This document shows positions 1 to 5,335 of a DNA stretch of 5,335 bases, piece by piece. The position numbers and the translations under genes were made by a program. Position 1 is the stretch's first letter; the number at the start of each line of letters is the position of its first letter. The notes beneath the pieces were generated by a model. It searched no databases. It was not told where the DNA came from and was given only the letters and a program-made list of their open reading frames with translations. Location of the stretch: positions 1-5,335 of the forward strand of contig JAFYGD010000139.1 in the NCBI GenBank assembly GCA_017543415.1, in the 5' to 3' direction. The DNA comes from Eubacterium sp. (GTDB lineage: Bacteria > Bacillota > Clostridia > Oscillospirales > Acutalibacteraceae).

Positions 1-345
1 GAGGGCAGCCACTGTGCAATTTGCGGCGCGGTTCTTACCAAGCAGAAAGTAATTCCGAAGCTGAAGGCGGCAAAGCTTAAAAGCTTAACCGGCGGAAAAA
101 GCTCCTTTACAGCGAAATGGAACAAGGTTAAGGGCGTTGACGGATATCAGCTTCAGTACTCCCTGTCAAAGAAATTCAAAAACAAAAAAACCGTAACGGT
201 TAAAAGCGCAAAATCAATTAAGAAAACGGTTAAAAAGCTGAAAGCAAAGAAAACGTATTATGTAAGAATCCGCGCTTACAAAACCGTCAGCGGCAAAAAG
301 CTTTATTCAAAATGGAGCAAGGCCGAAAAGACTGCAACAAAATAA
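1..345 (+). CDS. C-terminal end of a secreted/surface protein with an Fn3-like domain (5' partial)
   Basis: Frame 1 is open from the first base to a TAA at 343-345, giving the last 114 residues of a longer protein. Residues 3-9 (SHCAICG) and the following KQKVIPK match the end of a small Cys-pair repeat that often precedes C-terminal domains in clostridial surface proteins. Residues about 20-114 form one Fn3-like beta-sandwich: a central Trp (AKWNKVKG), the strand GYQLQYS, then YYVRIRAYKT. The domain is very rich in lysine. The last domain of the large LRR gene at 1928 is clearly a paralogue (GYQIQYS, YYIRIQTF), so this is probably another LRR/Fn3 surface protein, though its N-terminal part is outside the window. 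No LPXTG motif, dockerin or C-terminal membrane helix follows the domain, so the mode of cell attachment is not visible; a basic domain could bind anionic wall polymers (inference). Confidence 0.85.
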   Translation, partial: EGSHCAICGAVLTKQKVIPKLKAAKLKSLTGGKSSFTAKWNKVKGVDGYQLQYSLSKKFKNKKTVTVKSAKSIKKTVKKLKAKKTYYVRIRAYKTVSGKKLYSKWSKAEKTATK

Positions 346-370
346 AGGCTGAAGAAGTCATTAAGATAAA

Positions 371-411
371 AAAGAGCACAATGTAAGACGTTGTCATGCA
401 TTGTGCTTTTT
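371..411 (+). terminator. Rho-independent terminator after the Fn3-domain gene
   Basis: A 13-bp inverted repeat pairs 371-383 (AAAGAGCACAATG) with 399-411 (CATTGTGCTTTTT), with one G-T wobble and a 15-nt loop. The loop can form a small inner GAC/GTC pairing. The descending arm ends in five Ts and the ascending arm begins with an A-run from 368, so it could stop transcription in both directions. It lies 25 nt after the stop at 345 and most simply ends the upstream transcript. Confidence 0.8.
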
Positions 412-433
412 GAAAAGCGTTTTCAAAATAATT

Positions 434-441
434 GAAAGGGG
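434..441 (+). promoter_or_regulatory. Ribosome binding site choosing ATG 450 for the 60-residue protein
   Basis: GAAAGGGG lies 8 nt before ATG 450. It overlaps the alternative TTG at 432, which would place the site inside the coding sequence, so ATG 450 is the better start. Confidence 0.7.
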
Positions 442-449
442 CGGTAAAT

Positions 450-632
450 ATGCTCAAAATAAACACAGGCATTATTACGGAAATATTTGATGCTAAAAGG
501 CTTTCAAACGAAATGTACAGCTATCTTTGCTGCGTTATAAACGAAGAATTAGGCAAGCGCAACGACAGCGTAAACGATAAGCTTATTTCCAGCTGTGTTG
601 ACGAAATGCTTAAGCTTAAGCAAAAGAAGTAA
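450..632 (+). CDS. 60-residue protein of unknown function, resembling the N-terminal domain of the anti-sigma candidate
   Basis: The ATG at 450 is preceded by a good ribosome binding site. The product has 60 residues, no signal peptide and no membrane helix, and ends in a lysine-rich tail (KLKQKK), so it should be cytoplasmic. It is predicted to be mostly helical. I do not recognise a named family. It aligns with the N-terminal part of the membrane protein encoded at 1294-1926: INEELGK with IDDEIAK, and KLISSCVDEMLKL with GLVSECVDILLEL, about 18 identities over 52 positions with one single-residue gap. If that N-terminal part binds the sigma factor, as expected for a membrane anti-sigma factor, this protein could be a soluble competitor or co-regulator, or a remnant of a duplicated anti-sigma gene. 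No convincing promoter is visible between the terminator and the start codon. Confidence 0.75.
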   Translation: MLKINTGIITEIFDAKRLSNEMYSYLCCVINEELGKRNDSVNDKLISSCVDEMLKLKQKK

Positions 633-642
633 AACCGAATAA

Positions 643-671
643 TTGATAAGTGTATGTATTTGTGGTACAAT
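643..671 (+). promoter_or_regulatory. Sigma-A-type promoter of the sigma factor operon
   Basis: TTGATA at 643-648 and TACAAT at 666-671 are separated by exactly 17 nt, with TGG directly before the -10 giving an extended TGn element. Transcription should start near 678, leaving a short leader before the GTG at 707. This suggests housekeeping expression of the operon, independent of the upstream small gene. Parts of AACCGAATAA (633-642) recur as inverted pieces in CGGTTATTCG (678-687), flanking the promoter. Confidence 0.75.
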
Positions 672-692
672 AGTTTACGGTTATTCGTTAAG

Positions 693-700
693 AAAGGGGG
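693..700 (+). promoter_or_regulatory. Ribosome binding site for the GTG-start sigma factor gene
   Basis: AAAGGGGG lies 6 nt before GTG 707. No in-frame ATG is close enough to this site, so it decides for the GTG start. Confidence 0.7.
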
Positions 701-706
701 AATATT

Positions 707-1258
707 GTGGCGGGCCCGAAAGCAAGGGCTGACGCGCTTCTGAGTGAAGCGTATTTAAAGTATCAGCTTGATATAACAAAGTACTGCACCGTAAGACTGC
801 GGGAAAACAAATCAGCAGTTGAAGACTGTGTGCAGGAAACGTTTCTGGTTTACTATAACAGGCTGCTGAAGGACGAGGAATTCAAGAACGTAAGAGCGTT
901 CCTTTACCGGACGGCAGATAATATATGCAAAGGCGCAGATACAAAGTTTATCCGCGAGGCAAAGAAAAATGCGGATATTGAATCGTTTGAAGAGGTTGAA
1001 GCGGCGCCTGTTGATTTCAGAGCGGCGGACATTGATTACGACGAACTGCGGGAACTGCTGATAGCAGAGCTGAGCGACGATGAGCAAAGGCTGTACCGGC
1101 TGAAGTACGAACAGAAAAAATCGCTCAGGGAAATCGGCGAAATTCTTGACATACCGCCTAACGCGGTTGCCAACCGTACTTCAAGGCTGAGAACCAAGGT
1201 TAAGAATTTAATTGCGCCGATAATAGAAAAACATACAAAAGGAGGTGTTATGCTGTAA
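707..1258 (+). CDS. ECF-type RNA polymerase sigma factor (sigma-70 family)
   Basis: This 183-residue protein has the two-domain layout and length usual for group 4 (extracytoplasmic function) sigma factors, which direct RNA polymerase to a small set of promoters. Region 2 spans about residues 20-80, with the core-binding signature AVEDCVQETFLVYYNRL (2.1-2.2) and FLYRTADNICKG (2.3-2.4). An acidic linker follows (about 90-112). Region 4 spans about 115-170, with ELSDDEQRLYRLKY and the helix-turn-helix SLREIGEILDIPPNAVANRT that reads the -35 element. There is no region 1.1 or region 3. The start is a GTG 6 nt after a strong binding site and downstream of a good sigma-A promoter. The last codons carry the strong binding site presumed to serve the next gene, so the two genes are closely linked in translation. 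The subgroup and target promoters cannot be named from sequence alone. Confidence 0.92.
   Translation: MAGPKARADALLSEAYLKYQLDITKYCTVRLRENKSAVEDCVQETFLVYYNRLLKDEEFKNVRAFLYRTADNICKGADTKFIREAKKNADIESFEEVEAAPVDFRAADIDYDELRELLIAELSDDEQRLYRLKYEQKKSLREIGEILDIPPNAVANRTSRLRTKVKNLIAPIIEKHTKGGVML
1238..1246 (+). promoter_or_regulatory. Strong ribosome binding site inside the sigma gene's 3' end
   Basis: AAAGGAGGT is the best binding site in the window. It is followed after 3 nt by ATG at 1250, but that ATG is in the sigma factor's frame and reads ATG CTG TAA. The anti-sigma gene is one frame away, and its first ATG (1294) is 47 nt downstream, too far for direct use of this site. The site therefore marks where translation of the anti-sigma protein should begin but does not match any canonical in-frame start. 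Confidence 0.75.
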
Positions 1259-1293
1259 GTATTGAAATCAATAAAGAAATCGTTAAAGACATA

Positions 1294-1926
1294 ATGGCAG
1301 AAACGGATTACAAAGCGGAGCTTGCCGAGTTTCTCAATTCAGCCATTGACGATGAAATTGCAAAGGGCGACGATATGGACGACGGGCTTGTAAGCGAGTG
1401 CGTTGACATTTTACTTGAGCTTGACGAAGGCAGTCTTGATAAAGCGCTTGAAAAAATAGGCAAAGGCAAAAATATAATAAAGCTTGCCCACAGAAAGAAT
1501 TTTGCAAAAAAGAATATTGCGCGCAGCGTTGCCGCAGTACTTGCGTTTATAATTGTTACTCACGGCGTAGCATACCGTTCAGCAACCGCATATCAGAACG
1601 CGGTTGACAGATTTGTAAACGAAATTGTCGATATACTTGAAAACGCCGCCAAAAAGACGGAGGACGGCGGTTTTGAATGCGCCGATATAGATATTAATTA
1701 TCCCGACGGTTTTGAAAAGGTAATTCATTCCGAGGATGAAGCTACTCTTGAAGGCTTTACGGTTACGGCATATGATTTTGACGACAACAGAATTCAGATA
1801 CCGATTACCGAATGTGAAACGGAAAAAGCGGTGGTTGAAGAGGACGGACAGAAGTACGTTCTTATTACCGTAACCTACAAGGGCTGTGTAAAAACCGTAA
1901 CCTTCACGCTGGCAGAGGGAGAATAA
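1294..1926 (+). CDS. Probable membrane anti-sigma factor with Ig-like outer domain (5' end uncertain)
   Basis: From ATG 1294 the product has 210 residues. Residues 1-70 are acidic and helical (IDDEIAKGDDMDD, GLVSECVDILLEL) and presumably cytoplasmic. A basic stretch (HRKNFAKKNIAR) leads into one membrane helix at about 77-94 (VAAVLAFIIV), which puts the N-terminus inside. The remaining ~115 residues should be outside. Their end (LEGFTVTAYDFDD, then KYVLITVTYKGCVKTVTFTL) looks like a bacterial Ig-like domain of the Big_3 kind. The position directly after an ECF sigma gene and the inside/helix/outside layout support an anti-sigma role. The zinc-binding HxxxCxxC motif of common anti-sigma factors is absent, so the family remains unassigned. 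The true protein probably starts earlier: codons 1261-1293 read IEINKEIVKDI, matching the start of the 60-residue protein, but the frame has no ATG, GTG or TTG between the TAA at 1201 and ATG 1294. ATG 1294 has no good binding site. Confidence 0.75.
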   Translation: MAETDYKAELAEFLNSAIDDEIAKGDDMDDGLVSECVDILLELDEGSLDKALEKIGKGKNIIKLAHRKNFAKKNIARSVAAVLAFIIVTHGVAYRSATAYQNAVDRFVNEIVDILENAAKKTEDGGFECADIDINYPDGFEKVIHSEDEATLEGFTVTAYDFDDNRIQIPITECETEKAVVEEDGQKYVLITVTYKGCVKTVTFTLAEGE

Positions 1927-1927
1927 A

Positions 1928-4900
1928 ATGAAAAGAATACTGTCTCTTTTATTATCTGTATTATTGCTTTTCTGCTCCGTGCCGGTAAATTATACGGCGC
2001 TTGCCGAGCCGGCAACGGATGAAGGCACCTGCGGCGAAAACGCCGAGTGGGCGTACTATGAAAGCACCCATACCCTTGAAATCGGCGGAATCGGAAAAAC
2101 AAACGACTACAGAAAAAGCGCGCCATGGAGCGCGTATTGTGACGAAATTGTATCCGTTACGGTGGGCGAGGGTATTGACTATCTCGGAAGCAATATTTTC
2201 TGCGATATGTCCGCTCTTAACGAGGTTCACCTTCCCGACACTTTAGAAGTTATCGGAACGGGGGCTTTTAAATGGTGTACCGGATTGACGCAGATAAATA
2301 TTCCGGAAAATACGGAAGAAATAGGGGATGAAGCGTTTTTTGACTGTGAAGCTTTAAGCGGTATAACTCTGCCCGAAAGCCTGTACGCTATCGGCGATGA
2401 GGCTTTTCTGTGCTGTATGAGCTTAACAAGCATTGATATTCCCGAAAGCGTAAACAGTATCGGTACTGATGCGTTTGTTTCCTGTGATTCGTTAACCGGA
2501 ATAAACGTTGATGAAAACAATTACGACTACTCTTCAGTTGACGGCGTGCTTTTCAACAAGGACAAAACGGACCTGATTGCTTATCCGAAAGGCAGCACGA
2601 AAACAAGCTATACAATTCCGAACAGCGTAACGCGCCTGGATTCAAAAGAGTTTTACGAATGTGAACATCTTACGGAGGTTACAATACCTGACAGCGTTAC
2701 AAAAATCGGCGAATCGGTTTTCGAGGGCTGCAGCGGACTTACGGAGATTACAATACCCGACAGCGTTACGGCAATTGGAAAAAACGCTTTTTCATACTGT
2801 TACGGATTAACTCAGATAAGCATTTCCGACAGCGTTACCAAAATCGGAACGAAGGCGTTCAGCGACCTTGATTTATCAACTGCAAATATTTATTTTACAG
2901 ACGTTAAAAACATATGTGACGGAATGATTACTTCCGCCCTGGGCGGCACGGCTGAACGTAATTTTTATTTAAATGGCGAGGCTCTTACAGCCGTAAATAT
3001 ACCAAGCGACGTAAACGCCGTAAGCGCGGGAGCGTTTGCTTACTGTACGGAATTAACGCAGGTTACGATTCCCGCCAGCGTAACGTCAATAGGCGCAGGT
3101 GCCTTTGATGGCTGCACGGGCTTAACTGCCGTAACAATGGAAAACGGCGTTGAAACAATAGATGCAGGGGCGTTTAAAAACTGCAGCTCTTTATCGTCAA
3201 TAAGCTTACCCGACAGCGTTACAGCCATAGGCAGCAACGCTTTTGCAAACTGCGGCATAACCGGCTTTACTGTGGGCGACAATAACGAATACTACAGTTC
3301 TGAAGACGGCGTGATTTTTGATAAGAACAAAACCATGCTGCTGTTTTACCCTTCCGGAAAAACGGACGAATCGTATTCCGTGCCCGCAAGCGTAACAAAC
3401 ATAGGCGCATACGCTTTCAGCGGATGCTCAAGTCTGTCGGACATTATTATTCCCGAAAGCGTATCAAGTGTTGAGGCTTACGCCTTCTCAGGATGTTCAA
3501 GCTTAAAGAGCATAACTTTTTTAAACAGAAGTTGTGAGATTAAGGACAGCTCTTTTAATGTAAGAACTGTGTTTTACGGCTTTCACGCTTCAACGGCTCA
3601 GGCTTATGCAAACAGTCATAACAGAGCATTTTATCCGCTTTGCACTGACGGAACGCTTAACCATAATTTCAAAATCAGCGAACCGTACTGCCTTAATGAG
3701 GGCTGTGGTGCGGAGAACCCCGATTATGACGATACATACGCGGGTGAATGCGGTACAGACGTTTACTGGCATTATGACAGCGAAACGCTTACCTTAACCG
3801 TTTTCGGCGAGGGCGCTATGGACGACAGTCAGCCCTGGGCGTCTTTTGCGCCGTATATAAAATACGTTGTTGTTGAAGAAGGAATAACGGCAGTCGGTAA
3901 CGGCTCGTTCAAAAACTGTAACAACATAACAAGAGTTACCCTTCCCGAAAGCCTTAATTCAATCGGCGCAAACGCGTTTGAGGGCTGTCTCTGGCTGAGA
4001 ACGCTTTCCGTTCCGGGCAGCGTTACAACGCTCGGCGAGGATTTATTCAAAAACTGCAGAAGGCTTATCTTTATTGATTATTCGGGCACAAAGGCGCAAT
4101 GGAATTCATATTCCGAAAGCGTTCTGAATTCACAAGAAATAAAGGAAGCGGTTGTCAGGTGTACCGACGGCCTGATTTATGACGAAAACCTTTATGTTGT
4201 TGAAAACGGAGCAATCTATACGGCGGACCGTAAAAGGCTGATAAAGATTATTGAGGTTAACGAGGAAAAGAAGTTTGAGGTTCCGAGCGGAGTTGAAACG
4301 ATTTCCGAAGGCACCTGCGCAGATACGGACGTTGAGGTTGTAAATATTCCCGAAACGGTTACAACGGTTGAAAAGGATTCACTTAAAGGCGAGGGCGTAA
4401 GGCTTGTTAATTTCCCGGACGGAGTCAGCGCGCTTGACGAAGACGCAATGTCGGGAGAAACGGTAGCGGTGGTTTATGAAAAATCCGCAACGCATATCCG
4501 TCTTCTTGAAATTGCCTATCCCGAAATCCTTTCATTTGAAATGACAGATGAAAAAACAAACGGCACGGTAAACAGCGTTGTTATTAACAACCGCGCTTTG
4601 CTGAAGTCTTCGCCGAGTTATACGCGCGATAAAATCAGGAAGAATTTTGCTTACAGCGGAGTGGACATAAGGCCCTGTATAACAATCCGTGAAAACGGAA
4701 CGGCTATAAGTAGCGGCAACACGTCTGACAGGCTTTTTGAAAAGACATACAAGAATAACAGATACGCCGGAAAAGCGTCTGTAATTATTATTGCAAAAGC
4801 CGCAAAGTATAACGATGTAAACGAAATACTTCATTTCGGCATATTCTATAACGCTTCAAACCTTACCTGCTCTCTTTCAAAAACTGAGTATTCATATAAC

Positions 4901-5335
4901 GGGTTCAAAAAGTCGCCGAACGTGACCGTTAAAGCCCCTGACGGAAAAACCGTTTCAAAAAGTCAGTATACCGTCAGCGGTAATTCGGCTTCAAAGGTCG
5001 GAATGCATACCGTAACCGTAACTTTCAGTGAAAATTTAAACGAATCGGGCAGCGGTCAGCCGATGAGTTACGGAATAAAACAGATTACTTTTGTTATCAA
5101 ACCGCGTAAAACAAAATTAAGAAGACTCTCAAGGGGCTCAAAATCCGTTACAGTTAAGTGGAAAAAAATAAAAAAACAGGCTGACGGTTATCAAATTCAG
5201 TACAGCACGGATAAAAGCTTTAAAAATGCAAAAACCGTTAACGTATACGGAGCAAAAAAAGCTTCAAAAACAATAAGAGGCCTTAAGGGCGGAACAAGAT
5301 ACTATATCCGTATTCAGACCTTCAAAAAGGTAAAC
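1928..5335 (+). CDS. Large secreted BspA-like leucine-rich-repeat surface protein (3' partial)
   Basis: The ATG lies 1 nt after the anti-sigma stop, with AGAGGGAG 6 nt upstream. The frame is open for 1136 codons to the window end. Residues 1-26 are a signal peptide (MKRILSLLLSVLLLF, likely cut after ALA-26). Residues 33-74 are a cap motif (GTCGEN, then SAPWSAY). Residues about 75-535 hold LRR_5/BspA-type repeats of 23 residues (LTEVTIPDSVTKIGESVFEGC), interrupted by two DGVLF/DGVIF insertions (195-231, 449-486) and an LYLNGE-like segment (320-358). A terminal LRR motif (YGFHASTAQAYANSH, 550-564) and a Cys-containing linker (572-600) follow. A second cap (606-645, GECG and QPWASF) starts a shorter LRR block to about 712, then YSGTKAQWNS (718-727) and degenerate repeats to about 850. 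Residues about 895-975 and 978-1058 look like two Ig-like domains (YKNNRYAGKASVII). An Fn3-like domain begins near 1060 and is cut by the window edge. The family includes adhesins and other surface binding proteins; the ligand here is unknown. Confidence 0.9.
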   Translation, partial: MKRILSLLLSVLLLFCSVPVNYTALAEPATDEGTCGENAEWAYYESTHTLEIGGIGKTNDYRKSAPWSAYCDEIVSVTVGEGIDYLGSNIFCDMSALNEVHLPDTLEVIGTGAFKWCTGLTQINIPENTEEIGDEAFFDCEALSGITLPESLYAIGDEAFLCCMSLTSIDIPESVNSIGTDAFVSCDSLTGINVDENNYDYSSVDGVLFNKDKTDLIAYPKGSTKTSYTIPNSVTRLDSKEFYECEHLTEVTIPDSVTKIGESVFEGCSGLTEITIPDSVTAIGKNAFSYCYGLTQISISDSVTKIGTKAFSDLDLSTANIYFTDVKNICDGMITSALGGTAERNFYLNGEALTAVNIPSDVNAVSAGAFAYCTELTQVTIPASVTSIGAGAFDGCTGLTAVTMENGVETIDAGAFKNCSSLSSISLPDSVTAIGSNAFANCGITGFTVGDNNEYYSSEDGVIFDKNKTMLLFYPSGKTDESYSVPASVTNIGAYAFSGCSSLSDIIIPESVSSVEAYAFSGCSSLKSITFLNRSCEIKDSSFNVRTVFYGFHASTAQAYANSHNRAFYPLCTDGTLNHNFKISEPYCLNEGCGAENPDYDDTYAGECGTDVYWHYDSETLTLTVFGEGAMDDSQPWASFAPYIKYVVVEEGITAVGNGSFKNCNNITRVTLPESLNSIGANAFEGCLWLRTLSVPGSVTTLGEDLFKNCRRLIFIDYSGTKAQWNSYSESVLNSQEIKEAVVRCTDGLIYDENLYVVENGAIYTADRKRLIKIIEVNEEKKFEVPSGVETISEGTCADTDVEVVNIPETVTTVEKDSLKGEGVRLVNFPDGVSALDEDAMSGETVAVVYEKSATHIRLLEIAYPEILSFEMTDEKTNGTVNSVVINNRALLKSSPSYTRDKIRKNFAYSGVDIRPCITIRENGTAISSGNTSDRLFEKTYKNNRYAGKASVIIIAKAAKYNDVNEILHFGIFYNASNLTCSLSKTEYSYNGFKKSPNVTVKAPDGKTVSKSQYTVSGNSASKVGMHTVTVTFSENLNESGSGQPMSYGIKQITFVIKPRKTKLRRLSRGSKSVTVKWKKIKKQADGYQIQYSTDKSFKNAKTVNVYGAKKASKTIRGLKGGTRYYIRIQTFKKVN
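2150..3532 (+). repeat. First LRR_5/BspA repeat block within the surface protein gene
   Basis: The block is built from units of 23 codons (69 nt) with the pattern L-x-x-(V/I)-x-(I/L)-P-(D/E)-S-V-T-x-I-G-x-x-A-F-x-x-C. Cysteines recur every 23 residues (for example 117, 140, 163, 186 and 245, 268, 291 and 373, 396, 419, 442), as expected for a cysteine ladder along the solenoid. The most similar neighbours at DNA level start at 2669, 2738 and 2807; the first two share TTACGGAG and CAATACC..GACAGCGTTAC exactly 69 nt apart. Such similarity can allow gain or loss of units by recombination. Confidence 0.85.
3743..4063 (+). repeat. Second cap plus short LRR block, a repeat of the gene's own 5' module
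   Basis: Residues 606-712 repeat the design of residues 33-140: a GxCG start, a short beta segment, a PW motif, (V/G)EEGI or GEGI, then 23-residue LRR units with F-x-x-C. The shared order of motifs points to an internal duplication or module shuffling, giving two separately capped solenoids in one protein. Confidence 0.7.

Noticed and set aside
412..424. Small hairpin GAAAA-GCG-TTTTC after the main terminator
   Set aside because: Only five mostly A-T pairs; too weak to call as a separate terminator.
432..632. TTG start at 432 for the small gene
   Set aside because: It would lie two bases before the AAAGGGG binding site, which is correctly placed for ATG 450.
812..1087. Minus-strand 91-codon frame
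   Set aside because: It is fully inside the sigma factor gene, which has unmistakable region 2 and 4 motifs.
1250..1258. Programmed -1 frameshift joining sigma to anti-sigma at ATG CTG TAA
   Set aside because: The upstream binding-site-like sequence would fit a stimulator, but the codons there do not form a slippery site that allows re-pairing after a -1 slip; a mutation, assembly error or unusual start is more likely.
2001..2246. 81-codon + strand reading frame inside the start of the LRR gene
   Set aside because: It overlaps the long LRR frame, which has a signal peptide and clear repeats, and has no binding site; its product is low-complexity K/R/P-rich sequence.
2669..2875. Regularly spaced 69-nt repeats as a possible CRISPR array
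   Set aside because: The period is exactly 23 codons, the frame stays open throughout, and the units encode the LRR_5 consensus.
3606..3797. Short + and - strand frames over the linker between LRR blocks
   Set aside because: Both overlap the LRR frame, lack binding sites and look unlike any family.
2227..4050. Several minus-strand reading frames with similar SG...V...Q..KA..PI products
   Set aside because: They are the reverse-strand image of the 69-nt LRR repeats; their resemblance to one another comes from the repeat period, not from real genes.

Overview
The window most likely comes from a gut-type Clostridia member (Bacillota, Ruminococcus/Oscillospiraceae-like). This is inferred from three things: moderate GC with AT-rich spacers, strong AAAGGGG/AAAGGAGG ribosome binding sites, and BspA-like leucine-rich-repeat surface proteins ending in a lysine-rich Fn3-like domain. 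No search could be run, so the taxonomy is an inference. All genes lie on the + strand.

Layout. (1) Positions 1-345 hold the 3' end of a secreted or surface protein ending in an Fn3-like domain, followed by a rho-independent terminator (371-411). (2) Positions 450-632 encode a 60-residue protein of unknown function. (3) A sigma-A-type promoter with extended -10 (643-671) precedes an apparent three-gene operon. Its genes are an ECF-type sigma factor (707-1258, GTG start), a single-pass membrane protein that is the likely anti-sigma factor (called from 1294, to 1926), and, one base later, a very large secreted BspA-like LRR protein (1928 to beyond the window end). The last gene stays open through all 1136 codons seen.

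How the genes may work together. The anti-sigma candidate has a cytoplasmic N-terminal domain, one membrane helix and an outer domain resembling a bacterial Ig-like fold. It could hold the sigma factor at the membrane and respond to something at the cell surface. The adjacent LRR protein is the obvious candidate target or partner. This is inferred from gene order, not shown.

Two observations stand out. First, the 60-residue protein aligns almost without gaps to the N-terminal, presumed sigma-binding, part of the anti-sigma protein (about 18 identities in 52 aligned positions). The cell may therefore make a free, membrane-less copy of that module next to the sigma gene. Second, this alignment continues upstream of the first ATG of the anti-sigma gene into sequence with no canonical in-frame start, while a strong ribosome binding site and an ATG sit just upstream in the wrong frame. 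The start is therefore mis-called, frameshifted or unconventional.
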